The notes: a model not told the origin generated them from the letters alone. A stretch of DNA of 40,104 nucleotides from 73-13 sp035555435 (GCA_035555435.1 DATMGN010000049.1:1-40104); one strand, 5' to 3'; counted from the first letter of the stretch, positions 23,517 to 32,377 are shown. Numbers and translations are program-made.

Positions 23517-25007
23517 TCAGCGTCCGATCCCCGAGACCGCACCCGGCCGCACGTCGCAAACGATGAACCCGTTGCGCTCGAACCGCACGTCTGCGCACAG
23601 CTCCCGGGCATGAGCGTACGTGTCGGCGGAGAGCTCGCGCAGGATCGGCTCGATGACGAGCGGACCCGTGCCGTGCCCGATCGGACGCGAGACCACGCCC
23701 GAGAGGAATCGGACGTCCGGTGCGGCGAACCAGCCAAGCGCTTGGACGTCGTCGACCCCGAGCGACGCGATGAAATCGGCGGTCGCCTGCTGGTCCGCAC
23801 GGGACCAGAGGGGCGACTGCGTCGACTGCACGATCGCGAGCACCCCGCCGTATGCTGTGACGCCGGCCGCGACGATCCCCGCCGTGAGGGTCGCAGCGCG
23901 CCAGACGCGACCATGAGCCGCGACGCGACGCAGCCCCGCGACGGCGAGCGCGGCCAGCAGCGGCACGACGACCATGAGCAGCGGCATCCCGTGGCGGACG
24001 AACTCGCTCGACGAGACGAAGACCCACCAGACTAGGAAGCCCGCGAGCACGACCCCGACCGCGGCGACGTCGACGCTCGGGCGCCGCCCCCAGGCGCCGA
24101 AGACCGTGAGCGCTACCATCGCGCTCCCGAGGATGACCGCGACAGCCAAGGGAAGGTGCCACGCCTCGAAGAGCAGGCCGAAGCGGGTCAAGTAGTCCGC
24201 GGAGTTCGTTCCGTCGGCGCCCGAACCACTGTGGAAGACGAAGACGGCGTAGCTGCGGAGCGACACGAGGTACTGCGCCGGACCGAGCGAGGCGAGCTTG
24301 ACGAGCTCCCACGCGACGCTCGGAATCGCCGCGAATCCGACGAACGCGGCCGCCTCGCCGATTCGACCGCCCCACCGCCTCCCCCGCACGGCGGGGATGA
24401 GCAGCAGCGCGAGCACGAGCGCGGGGATCGCCATCGCCGCGATGAACTTCGCGAGCACCGCGAACCCGACGGCGAGGCCGGCGACCATCCGCCGCTTCGG
24501 CAGCAGGACGAGCCCGAGCGCGAGGAGGGACGCGGCGGCGATCTCGCCAAGCGCATCCGATGGGCCGTAGAGGACGCTCCTGGGGAAATCGGCTCGGCCG
24601 TCGAGCAGGAGCAGCGCGCCGAGCGCCGCCGCCGCGCCCCACCAGCCCGCATAGCGGCGACCGAGCACGACGAGGCACCAGAGCAGCAGCAGGAAGAACG
24701 GCAGCGTGACAATGCGGGCCGCGACGATCGACGGCCCGAAGATCAGGAAGGACAGCGCGACCGGCATACCGATCACGGGGCCCGTCGTCACTGTCGCATC
24801 GAACGCGATGTTCGCACCGCCACCGAGCCAGTCCTCGGTCGAGTATCCGAGACCCTGCACGAGGTTAAGCGGGGCCTGCAGGATGAACGCCTCGTCGAAG
24901 CCGAGCGGCGAGATGAAGAGCGACAGGAAGTACGTCAGGAGATGCGCTGTGACGAGCACCACGACCGCTACGATCGCGATGCGTTTCCCGATCGAAGCCG
25001 CGTGCAT
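23517..25007 (-). CDS. GT-C membrane glycosyltransferase, ArnT/PMT-like
   Basis: The 496-residue protein has about ten or eleven helices. Helix 1 is followed by SPLGFDEAFILQAPLNLVQGLGYST, the D-E motif and 'QGLGY' turn typical of PMT_2/ArnT-type glycosyltransferases that use polyprenol-phosphate sugars outside the membrane. A hydrophilic C-terminal domain of about 110 residues follows the last helix (from about LWSRADQQATADFIASLG). The acceptor is unknown and could be the exported glycan, a protein or a lipid. The ATG at 25007 lies 8 nt after TAGACT and lacks a ribosome site. It heads the seven-gene unit 25007-17833 and diverges from the large protein at 25059. Confidence 0.85.
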   Translation of the reverse strand: MHAASIGKRIAIVAVVVLVTAHLLTYFLSLFISPLGFDEAFILQAPLNLVQGLGYSTEDWLGGGANIAFDATVTTGPVIGMPVALSFLIFGPSIVAARIVTLPFFLLLLWCLVVLGRRYAGWWGAAAALGALLLLDGRADFPRSVLYGPSDALGEIAAASLLALGLVLLPKRRMVAGLAVGFAVLAKFIAAMAIPALVLALLLIPAVRGRRWGGRIGEAAAFVGFAAIPSVAWELVKLASLGPAQYLVSLRSYAVFVFHSGSGADGTNSADYLTRFGLLFEAWHLPLAVAVILGSAMVALTVFGAWGRRPSVDVAAVGVVLAGFLVWWVFVSSSEFVRHGMPLLMVVVPLLAALAVAGLRRVAAHGRVWRAATLTAGIVAAGVTAYGGVLAIVQSTQSPLWSRADQQATADFIASLGVDDVQALGWFAAPDVRFLSGVVSRPIGHGTGPLVIEPILRELSADTYAHARELCADVRFERNGFIVCDVRPGAVSGIGR

Positions 25008-25015
25008 CGCCCGAG

Positions 25016-25021
25016 AGTCTA
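25016..25021 (-). promoter_or_regulatory. Putative -10 element (TAGACT) of the gtrA/rfbCA operon
   Basis: TAGACT ends 8 nt before the ATG at 25007 and would drive the seven-gene minus-strand unit. It is one half of a divergent region of 51 nt. Confidence 0.5.
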
Positions 25022-25045
25022 CGGTCTGGGCACCGACTCGGCCCG

Positions 25046-25051
25046 TAGGTT
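25046..25051 (+). promoter_or_regulatory. Putative -10 element (TAGGTT) of the membrane protein at 25059
   Basis: TAGGTT ends 7 nt before the GTG at 25059, again leaderless geometry. TTG codons at 25050 and 25053 in the same frame are less likely starts because they overlap or touch this element. Confidence 0.45.
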
Positions 25052-25058
25052 GTTGAGT

Positions 25059-27017
25059 GTGAGAGCGTTAAGAAGCCCCCTTTCGTGGTGGGTGTTTCCA
25101 CTGCTGGTGCTGCTCGTGTTCGCGACGCTCGTGGCACTCGACATCAGCGGTAGCTCGATCGGCTACTTGTCGGCCGACCCGCGAGGCAACGGCCTCCTCT
25201 TCGGCACACCCCGCGGCATTCGCAGCGATGAATGGATCCATACGACGCCTCTGCGCATCTCTGCAAGCCTCCAATCCTTCCCCTCGGAGATGTGGGTGGG
25301 CCTCTCCCGGGTGGATCAATCTGGCCCGCAGGGCTCGATGATCACACTCGACTGGCCGACGCTGCTTCGTCCAGACAACTGGGGATTCCTGTTGCTCGAT
25401 GGAAGCCGCGGCCTCGCATGGGCCTGGTGGTGGTCTCCCGCCGTCGGGCTTTGGGGCGTTTACGCGCTGATCGGCCTCATCACGCGGCGGCCGCTACTCT
25501 CCGCAGCACTCGCGATCATCGCCACGTTCACCCCTTATTCGGCCTGGTGGTCGAACGGACCGGCGATCTTTGTCGGCTATGGTGCCGGGGCCTGCGCGCT
25601 CATGCTCGCTGCCTGGCAAGCCCGACGTACATGGCAGGCCCTGCTCGCCGCCATCGGGACCGGGCTGGTGGGCGCGATGTTCGCATTGATGCTCTACCCC
25701 GCCTGGCAGGTCCCGATCGTCTGGGTCATGGCCCTTACGGCCATCGGCCTCGCGGTCGATCGACGACTGGGCTGGCGCCGAACACTGTGGACCGGCGCGC
25801 TCGGCGTCGGGATCGCCGTCGGGCTTATCGTGCTCTGGTATCTGCAGCATCGACCCGCCATCACGGCACTCGCCGGCACCTACTACCCTGGCCGCCGGGC
25901 ATCGTCATCCAGCGGCGCGAGACTCGAGCTCTTCCTCAGTGCGCCGTTGAATCCTTGGCTCGCACGTGGCCCTGGCGACACCCTGCAGGCACCGAATCTC
26001 TCTGAGTCCGCATCTACCTGGCTTCCGCTCGCGGTCCTTGTGCTCCTGATCGCGGGGACAGCCTGGCTGGCCATCACGGCGATCCGGCGACCCCGGACAT
26101 CCGTTGTGGAAAGTGGCAAGCTACCGATCTGGTCGCTCGTGCTCCTGTCGTCGGCGTTGCTGCTCCTACTCGCCTGGGCATTCCTGCCAATGCCGTCGTG
26201 GATCGGGAGCATCACGTTCCTGAACCTGAGCCCCCCGAGCCGCACTCAAGTCGGCCTCGGCCTCGGCCTCGTAGTGCTCCTGGCGATCGCCACGACGGTG
26301 AAACCCCGACCTGCGATCTGGGGATGGCCGGCGGCACTGGTCGCCAGCTTGCTAAGCAGCGCGCTCACGCTGTGGTCGGCATCGCAGTTGGCATGGGATC
26401 TATCCCGCGTGCCGCTCGCACTGGTCGCATTGAGCGGACTCGTCGTCGGTGCGGGTTTCGCATTGACCCTCACTTGCCGCAAATGGCGTGAAGTACCCGC
26501 GCTGGTGCTTGCCGCCTACGCTGTTGTGAGCTGCGCGCTCGTGAACCCAGTCCAGCTGGGAATCGCACCCCTGCGCTCAGACCCTGCTGTTGTGGCGCTT
26601 TCTGATGTGGCGAGGGATTCGGGCAATCCGCGCGTCGCTGTTTTCGGGACCACGACCGATTTCCGTACAGTGGCGCTGCTGCGTGCCGCGGGGCTTCAAC
26701 CGATCTCAGGCTGGACCCCCTATCCCGACTCTGAGGTGATGACCCGTCTCGCCCCTGAACAGGAGTCCGACTGGAATAACTACGCGCAGTACGCATGGCG
26801 CGCTGCGCCCCCCGGTTCGGGTATGAGGATCACCAGCGCCAGCGAGCAGGCACCCACGCTCAACTGGATCGACGTGGACCCCTGCATGCCGGCGTTGCTC
26901 GACGTGGTCGATCCTGGGTGGGTGATCTCCGAGATTGCGCTCGACGACGCCACCTGCCTCCTCGACATCGCCGAGGATCTTGGCGCCTCGGGGACGCATA
27001 TCTACCGCGTTCGCTGA
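25059..27017 (+). CDS. Large multi-pass membrane protein, probable GT-C glycosyltransferase of unknown specificity
   Basis: The 652-residue protein has an N-terminal helix (about 8-28) followed by an outer loop with GTPRGIRSDEWIHTTPL. The D-E pair stands in the GT-C catalytic position. About a dozen more helices follow, and then a soluble domain of about 150 residues that ends the protein. From memory, 'PR-IRSDEW' occurs in a family of large uncharacterised bacterial membrane proteins in glycan loci; I cannot name a function. The frame is open far upstream, but the GTG at 25059 fits both the first helix and the TAGGTT element. It converges with the two-domain GT2 at 27028 with 10 nt between stops. 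Its codons are less G+C-biased than those of gmd or rfbA. Confidence 0.8.
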   Translation: MRALRSPLSWWVFPLLVLLVFATLVALDISGSSIGYLSADPRGNGLLFGTPRGIRSDEWIHTTPLRISASLQSFPSEMWVGLSRVDQSGPQGSMITLDWPTLLRPDNWGFLLLDGSRGLAWAWWWSPAVGLWGVYALIGLITRRPLLSAALAIIATFTPYSAWWSNGPAIFVGYGAGACALMLAAWQARRTWQALLAAIGTGLVGAMFALMLYPAWQVPIVWVMALTAIGLAVDRRLGWRRTLWTGALGVGIAVGLIVLWYLQHRPAITALAGTYYPGRRASSSSGARLELFLSAPLNPWLARGPGDTLQAPNLSESASTWLPLAVLVLLIAGTAWLAITAIRRPRTSVVESGKLPIWSLVLLSSALLLLLAWAFLPMPSWIGSITFLNLSPPSRTQVGLGLGLVVLLAIATTVKPRPAIWGWPAALVASLLSSALTLWSASQLAWDLSRVPLALVALSGLVVGAGFALTLTCRKWREVPALVLAAYAVVSCALVNPVQLGIAPLRSDPAVVALSDVARDSGNPRVAVFGTTTDFRTVALLRAAGLQPISGWTPYPDSEVMTRLAPEQESDWNNYAQYAWRAAPPGSGMRITSASEQAPTLNWIDVDPCMPALLDVVDPGWVISEIALDDATCLLDIAEDLGASGTHIYRVR

Positions 27018-27027
27018 GCCGGATTGA

Positions 27028-28665
27028 TTAGCCAGCCGTCAGCTTGAGAACCGTCGCTCGACCGCGGACCTGATCATCGATGTCGTCGAGCCGCTCTCTG
27101 CCGGAAGCCGGCGGGTGGTACGGGTCACGGCCGACAGGGGCACCCCACCGCTCATGAATCGCCGCGACCTCCCAGTCATGCAAGGTGGGAACCCGCGTCT
27201 TCGACTCGAAGTGCAACATGCGCGCGCCAGCAACCCAGACGATCCTGCGCCCGGAATGACGCACTTTGTAGGAGAAATCGACGTCCTGGAAGTTGCCGGG
27301 CAATCGGGTGTCATAGCCGCCCAACGCCGTGAAGACGTCGCGGCGAAGTGCCGCGCACGACGCCGTCACGCCCGAGACCTCATGGTCGACAAGGAGCGAA
27401 CCTTGGTGTCCGGAGGCATCTCCCGGTTCACCGATGTGAGCGTGCCCCCAAGCGCCTTCGCCGAAGCTCTGCCCAGCGTGCTGGATAGTCCCGTCCTCAT
27501 AGAGCTGCATGGCGCCGGTCATGCCGACATCGGGATCGAGCAGCGGGGCGCAAAGCCGCGCGATGAAATCGTCGCTCAGGAGCTCGATGTCGTCGTTGAG
27601 CATGACCACGAACTCACCGCTCGACTCCAGGACGCCGAGATTGCACTTCTCACTGAAGTTGAAGGGCTGCGTAAACTCGACCAGGCGCAGACGTGACCCC
27701 GCCATTCGACGCAGGCGGCTGATCGTCTCGGGATTCATACCGGTGTCCCACACGAGGACGATCTCCAGATCAATATCCCCGCATCGATCGAGCAGACTGC
27801 GCACCGCGTTGAGCACGAACACCCTTCGGCGTCCGCCGACGATCCCGCCCGAGCCGTTGGTCGGGATGATCACGCTCACGCGCGCTCCGGCAGGCAGCCG
27901 TCGATCGATCGCCACCGTGTCCGACCGCGGGCCGCGCACTGCGCGTGCCTCGATTCCGCTGCGTGCGAGATGAGCGCGCACGACCTCGACACGCAGGTCC
28001 GGATTGACAGCATCCTCAGGACGCGGAGCGGCCGCGAGGTCGACCACGACTCGATAGAGCACACGATCGATATGACGCGCCAGTCGGGCGCGCTCGGTCA
28101 CTCGGAGCACGAGGTCATAATCGTGTACACCGTCGAAGCGCGAATCGAAACCACCGACTTCGGTCGCGAGCGTACGCCGCAGTATCGACAGACTGCCGCA
28201 ATAGAACTGACTCCGGAGCCGCTCTGGTGACCAATCGGGCTTTCGCGTCACGCCGGTATAGCGGCGTTCGAGGCCCGGACCGAGTTCAAGCCGTTCCTCG
28301 TCTGAATAGAGGTAGTCGACACTCGGATTCTGCTCGATCGCATCCGCGACCGAAGCGAACGCATCGATCGTCAGCAGATCGCCCTGACGCAATATCGTTA
28401 CGAACTCGCCGGTCGCCGACGAGAGTCCTTCGTTCAACGCCTCGGCATCGGACAGTGGCATCGCGCAACGCACGAGGCGAATGCGCGAGTCCGAGCGCTC
28501 AAGACGCGCCAGATCCAAGTCGAGTAGCACGCTGGTCATCGCGATCCCGACGATCACCAGTTCCCAGTCGCGATACGACTGAGTGACAACCGAGTCGATG
28601 GTCGCGCGCAACCCAGCGATACCCGGTTCGCGCAACGTCAGCAGCACACTGAACTTCGGCGTCAT
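27028..28665 (-). CDS. Two-domain GT2 glycosyltransferase
   Basis: The 545-residue protein holds two GT-A domains. The first (about 5-200) reads FSVLLTLREPGIAGLRATID and carries ILRQGDLLTIDAF where a DxD-like metal site is expected. The second (about 275-500) reads VSVIIPTNGSGG, LVWDTGMNPET, NFSEKCNLGVLESSGEF, VMLNDDIELLSDDF (NDD) and GNFQDVDFSYKVRHSGRRI. Tandem GT2 proteins of this size often act on rhamnan or O-antigen-like chains, but the sugar is unknown. The second domain looks intact while the first lacks the usual D-D pair. The ATG at 28665 is 4 nt after the stop of the coiled-coil gene and is preceded by a GGAAG site. Confidence 0.88.
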   Translation of the reverse strand: MTPKFSVLLTLREPGIAGLRATIDSVVTQSYRDWELVIVGIAMTSVLLDLDLARLERSDSRIRLVRCAMPLSDAEALNEGLSSATGEFVTILRQGDLLTIDAFASVADAIEQNPSVDYLYSDEERLELGPGLERRYTGVTRKPDWSPERLRSQFYCGSLSILRRTLATEVGGFDSRFDGVHDYDLVLRVTERARLARHIDRVLYRVVVDLAAAPRPEDAVNPDLRVEVVRAHLARSGIEARAVRGPRSDTVAIDRRLPAGARVSVIIPTNGSGGIVGGRRRVFVLNAVRSLLDRCGDIDLEIVLVWDTGMNPETISRLRRMAGSRLRLVEFTQPFNFSEKCNLGVLESSGEFVVMLNDDIELLSDDFIARLCAPLLDPDVGMTGAMQLYEDGTIQHAGQSFGEGAWGHAHIGEPGDASGHQGSLLVDHEVSGVTASCAALRRDVFTALGGYDTRLPGNFQDVDFSYKVRHSGRRIVWVAGARMLHFESKTRVPTLHDWEVAAIHERWGAPVGRDPYHPPASGRERLDDIDDQVRGRATVLKLTAG

Positions 28666-28669
28666 CGAA

Positions 28670-29047
28670 TCACTTCCAGAGACGAAGGCTCCGCAGCGGG
28701 GCGCGTAGCCGACGCCCGAACCGCCAGATCCGTGTGCTCGTGATCTGGTCGAGCGTCCCATTCATCTCATAGTTTTCCCGGCCGAGTCGAGAGATTTCGT
28801 GCTCCATCTCGATCCGCTCTGCGACGAGTCGCTCCAGGTCTTGCTCCGATCGGGCACTCCCGCGAAGTTGTTCGACTTCAGCACGCAGTCGATCCCGCTC
28901 GAGCTCCACTTGCTCCCGCGCGGCGATCTCCCCGATCAACCGATCCCGCAGGCTGAGCACCTCGCGTGCGCTATCGAGCGCCCAATGCCGCATGTCCTCC
29001 GGGTCGTCCGGGATTGGCCGAGCGATCGGGTCGGCTGGGCTGATCAC
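28670..29047 (-). CDS. Small coiled-coil protein with a basic W-R...APLR tail
   Basis: The 125-residue protein has a Pro-rich N-terminus (ISPADPIARPIPDDPED) and a long heptad-rich helix. The helix runs from about RHWALDSAREVLSLRDRL through VELERDRLRAEVEQL and RLVAERIEMEHEISRL. The tail STRIWRFGRRLRAPLRSLR (104-122) closes the protein. There is no enzymatic motif and no signal peptide. The tail resembles those at the ends of the GT at 32429 and the FkbM methyltransferase at 35840. It may be a freestanding scaffold or membrane adaptor (inference). I take GTG 29047 because TAGGGT ends 7 nt before it; a TTG at 29065 in frame overlaps the upstream stop. It precedes the two-domain GT2 by 4 nt. Confidence 0.72.
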   Translation of the reverse strand: MISPADPIARPIPDDPEDMRHWALDSAREVLSLRDRLIGEIAAREQVELERDRLRAEVEQLRGSARSEQDLERLVAERIEMEHEISRLGRENYEMNGTLDQITSTRIWRFGRRLRAPLRSLRLWK

Positions 29048-29054
29048 GGGCTCG

Positions 29055-29060
29055 ACCCTA
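29055..29060 (-). promoter_or_regulatory. Putative -10 element (TAGGGT) of the coiled-coil gene
   Basis: TAGGGT lies in the 19 nt between the stop of the secreted protein gene (29067) and the GTG at 29047, ending 7 nt before it. The last two genes of this unit may therefore have their own leaderless transcript. Confidence 0.42.
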
Positions 29061-29066
29061 CCCAAC

Positions 29067-31484
29067 TCAGATCAGTACCATCTTGCAGCCGAGAGAGAAG
29101 CTCGCCCCGGCATTCCAGGGGCCAGCACCCAACGCAGTCGCGCACACCTGATGGCTCCCACTTTGCGCTGCGGCGATGATCGCGCCGAAACCATGGTTCG
29201 GTCCCGCGCCGGGGAACGCCGCTGCGATGTCGGGGCGGGCGTTGGCCGCGTCGATCGTCGTCGAAGAGGTCGTGTTGTCGGGAGCAACAACGTCAATCCG
29301 CACCTGCGTCGACACCGTCGGCGCATCGCGTTGCAGCGTCCAGCCGCCGACCCAAATGCCGTCGGTCGTCTTGAGCGCAGCATCGAAAGACCCCGTGGGC
29401 GCCTGAGTGGTCATGGCGACAGTCCGACATCCGAGCAACGGGTTCGCTCCGGCATTCCACGCCCCTGCGGCGATGGCATAGACGCACACACGATAGTTCC
29501 CGGATTGCGTCGCAGGAATCACTGCCCCAAAGCCATGGTTTGGTCCGGCCCCGGGGAAAGCTGACGCGATGTCGCTGCGCGGGTTGGCAGCGCTTAGCCC
29601 CTGCACCGTGGTCGATCCGTCCGGAGCCGTGACATAGACATGCACATTGGTGGAGGTGGTGGGCATGTCGCGCTGGACCGTCCAGCCTGAGACCCAGATG
29701 CCGCCTTCTGTGCGGAAGGCTGCATCGAAGGATCCCACCGGCGCCTGGGGCGCGGTAGAGATCGAACGACAACCCAATGGAGTATTCATTCCGACGTTCG
29801 ACCAGCCAATTCCGATCGCGTACAAACACGCGGTATAAGTTCCAGCCTGTGCAACAGGAATCTCTGCGCTAAAGCCGTGGTTCGGCCCGGCACCCGGGAA
29901 AGCAGCCGCAATGTCGCTTCGCGGATTCGATGCCCAAACACCCTGAAGTGTCGTAGCGCCGTTGGGGGACGTCACATAGAGGTGAACCTGCGTGGAGGAG
30001 GTCGGAGCATTGGGTTGCAGGGTCCACCCGAACAACTGGATTCCGCTGCCGACCCTGATCATCGTGTCAAAGGAGCCGATTGGCGCCTGACCGGCGGTCG
30101 ATATGGACCTGCACCCGAGTTGGACGTTCGCACCTCGGTTGAGGAATGCGGCGCCGATTGCGTAGACGCAGACCTGATAGGTGCCGGCCTGGGTCGCCGG
30201 TACCGTGAGCTCGTACCCATGATTCGGACCAGCCCCGGGATATGTCGCGCCGATATCGCTACGCAGGGTCGTCGCCCACGTGCCATAGAGGTTCGTCGCG
30301 CCGTTCGGTGCCGTGACGTAGGCATGGATCTGCGTTCCCACGGTCAGCACGTCGCGGTCGAGCGACCAGCCGCTCACCTGGAGCCCCGATTCGGTCCTTG
30401 TCAGCGAATCGAACGAACCGATCGGAGGACGAGCGGACGCCTGCACAGTGGAGCACCCGAGCTGCGGATTCGATCCGCCGTTGAACGGGGCCATCCCGAT
30501 TGCGTACGCACAGACCGAGTACGCACCGGGGGACGAGATCGAACGGGAGAACGCGAACCCGTGATTCACACCGCCTGACGACACCGATGCAGGTGGTGCT
30601 GGAGTCGCCTGCGATGCGACGATCGGGGTCACGGTCTGCGCACCTCCAGCAGGACCGGAGTAGACGTGAACCTGCGCCTGCAGCTGAGGCCAGGTCGGAT
30701 CGAGTGCCCAGCCGGTCGCGTTCAGCGTGGCGTCCGTCGTGGTCTGAACGATGCTTGCGCTGGTCAACGAACCGAGCGCTCCGCCCGATCCCGGCACATC
30801 GACCGACCGGCATCCGATCAGCGGCGTGTGTCCAGAGTTTTGCCAGCCCGAGCCGATTGCATACACACAGGTCTCATACGTACCTGGTCGTGTCAGCGGG
30901 AGACTGTATGACCAGCCGTGATTCGGCCCGGGAAGTCCGTGCGCAGCCTGGACGTCCGCTCTCGGAATGTTCGCGAGGACGGTGGTCGTCTCCGTGCGGC
31001 CATCCGGATGCTTGACCTGGACACGAACGCTCCCGGTCGCCGTAGGCAAGTTCGGCTGGAACGTCCACCCGCCTGCGACGAGGACCACCGACTGTCCGGG
31101 GACAGAGTCCACTCGCAGCACGTCGTAGGCGCTCAAAGGAGGCGCTGTCGGCACATCGAGCCAGCGGCAGCCCAGGCTCGCTGCCGGCCCCGACTTGGCG
31201 ATGCCGTATGCACACACCGTGTATGTGCCTCCGGAGGTCACTTGCCACGAGTAACGCCAGCCGTGGTTGGGTCCGGCCTGCGGATAAGCCGCACCGACAT
31301 CTGCACGAGGATCACTCGCCCAGACGCCCTGTACCGTCTGCTGCTGATCAGGGCCCGTGATGTAAAGGTGGACATGCGTGGTGCCAAGCGGATCTGCGGT
31401 ATCGAACGCCCAACCCGATACGAGGAGGGTCGCGGAGTCAGCGCCGACGGCGACCTGCGCGACCTCGTATGTACCGGTGACATT
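29067..31484 (-). repeat. Seven tandem coding repeats (GPNHG repeats)
   Basis: On the minus strand repeat starts fall at about 31484, 31142, 30785, 30428, 30086, 29744 and 29402. Four of the intervals are exactly 342 nt (114 codons) and two are 357 nt. The last three repeats are closest, sharing GSFD, NPRSDIA-like and AFPGAGPNHGF blocks. The first three are much more diverged (for example VNHGFAF in the third). This gradient suggests recent duplication at the 3' end of the gene. Confidence 0.85.
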
Positions 31485-32369
31485 CGATGCCGCATCGGTC
31501 GGCGATCCAAACCAGTCGCTCCAAAGCCTCCAGAAATTACGGTTGCCGTAGGACGAGCATGCATCGCCGACCCCGTAGAGGTTTCCCAGCGCGGCCGCGT
31601 TCGGGCGGTACGGCGTGTAGGTGTACAGTCCGGCGGTCGCTAGATTTTCGATGTAGACCTGCGATGTCCCGCACGCCGCATTCGGGTGCCAATAGATGGT
31701 GTTCCAGCCCGGGTGGTAGTTTCCGCCGTTGTTTGCTCGGTACGCCTGGAACGCATATGCGGCCCAGTAGACCTGGTAGAAAAACCCGTTGTACGCCGGA
31801 TCGCATGGCGCGGTGTCCGGACATCCATAGCCCGTTGCGTGCTGATATTGCGAGGTGTAGGGCCAGGAGTCGGTCACAAGCGACTGCTCCTTCTGGAGCA
31901 GCACAAGCAAGGCCTTCTGACTGATACCGCACGCCATCCCGACCTTGGCGATAATGTCCGAAGCGCGTTCGCTCGCCGCACCCTGGTAGGGGGCGCAGCG
32001 CAACGTCCCAGCCATCGTCGGAGTGGCCTGCGTGTAGTCCTTCAGGCAGGGCATCTGCGCTCGGGTGTAGTCACACACGCTCACCTGTGCGCTGAGGAAC
32101 GCTTGGACCTGAGCCCCATTCATCGCGGCGCCATTGAAGAAGTTGGCATCGCTCACGATGTTGCCCGGATTGAAGTCGGCTCCGACCGCCTGCAGCGCGG
32201 GTACCGACGGGGCAACGTCCGCTGCGGCGCTCAACGGCAGGGAACTCGCGGCGATGCTCTCGCTCGCGTAGCTCGGGAGGACCGCCACGATCGACCCCGT
32301 CACAGCGACCGCGATCGCGGTCAAGCCGACGCTGAGTTTCCGCCATACGCGACGGCCAGGTCTGGTCAC
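29067..32369 (-). CDS. Secreted protein: lysozyme-like N-terminal domain and seven GPNHG repeats
   Basis: The 1100-residue product starts with a signal peptide (basic RRVWRK, hydrophobic core, cleavage near SYA at 33-35). Residues about 75-290 form one domain with eight or more cysteines. It includes ALLVLLQKEQSLV with Glu161 in a position reminiscent of lytic transglycosylases, and NGFFYQVYWAAYAFQAYR. Similar actinobacterial domains are sometimes labelled 'hemagglutinin' (recollection); I am not certain of catalysis. From residue 296 seven repeats of 112-119 residues follow, each with a W-containing strand, R-DI/V, GPNHG(F/W) and a Cys pair (CVYAIG...LGC). They look like extracellular beta domains that could bind glycan. 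The GTG at 32369 lies 8 nt after TAGAAT. The longer frame to 32480 would spoil the signal peptide. Confidence 0.85.
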   Translation of the reverse strand: MTRPGRRVWRKLSVGLTAIAVAVTGSIVAVLPSYASESIAASSLPLSAAADVAPSVPALQAVGADFNPGNIVSDANFFNGAAMNGAQVQAFLSAQVSVCDYTRAQMPCLKDYTQATPTMAGTLRCAPYQGAASERASDIIAKVGMACGISQKALLVLLQKEQSLVTDSWPYTSQYQHATGYGCPDTAPCDPAYNGFFYQVYWAAYAFQAYRANNGGNYHPGWNTIYWHPNAACGTSQVYIENLATAGLYTYTPYRPNAAALGNLYGVGDACSSYGNRNFWRLWSDWFGSPTDAASNVTGTYEVAQVAVGADSATLLVSGWAFDTADPLGTTHVHLYITGPDQQQTVQGVWASDPRADVGAAYPQAGPNHGWRYSWQVTSGGTYTVCAYGIAKSGPAASLGCRWLDVPTAPPLSAYDVLRVDSVPGQSVVLVAGGWTFQPNLPTATGSVRVQVKHPDGRTETTTVLANIPRADVQAAHGLPGPNHGWSYSLPLTRPGTYETCVYAIGSGWQNSGHTPLIGCRSVDVPGSGGALGSLTSASIVQTTTDATLNATGWALDPTWPQLQAQVHVYSGPAGGAQTVTPIVASQATPAPPASVSSGGVNHGFAFSRSISSPGAYSVCAYAIGMAPFNGGSNPQLGCSTVQASARPPIGSFDSLTRTESGLQVSGWSLDRDVLTVGTQIHAYVTAPNGATNLYGTWATTLRSDIGATYPGAGPNHGYELTVPATQAGTYQVCVYAIGAAFLNRGANVQLGCRSISTAGQAPIGSFDTMIRVGSGIQLFGWTLQPNAPTSSTQVHLYVTSPNGATTLQGVWASNPRSDIAAAFPGAGPNHGFSAEIPVAQAGTYTACLYAIGIGWSNVGMNTPLGCRSISTAPQAPVGSFDAAFRTEGGIWVSGWTVQRDMPTTSTNVHVYVTAPDGSTTVQGLSAANPRSDIASAFPGAGPNHGFGAVIPATQSGNYRVCVYAIAAGAWNAGANPLLGCRTVAMTTQAPTGSFDAALKTTDGIWVGGWTLQRDAPTVSTQVRIDVVAPDNTTSSTTIDAANARPDIAAAFPGAGPNHGFGAIIAAAQSGSHQVCATALGAGPWNAGASFSLGCKMVLI

Positions 32370-32377
32370 AGGTCCGG

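Noticed and set aside
24156..25058. A 900-nt upstream extension of the membrane protein frame at 25059
   Set aside because: It is antisense to the ArnT-like gene, is polar and low in complexity, and lies upstream of the TAGGTT element that fits the GTG at 25059.
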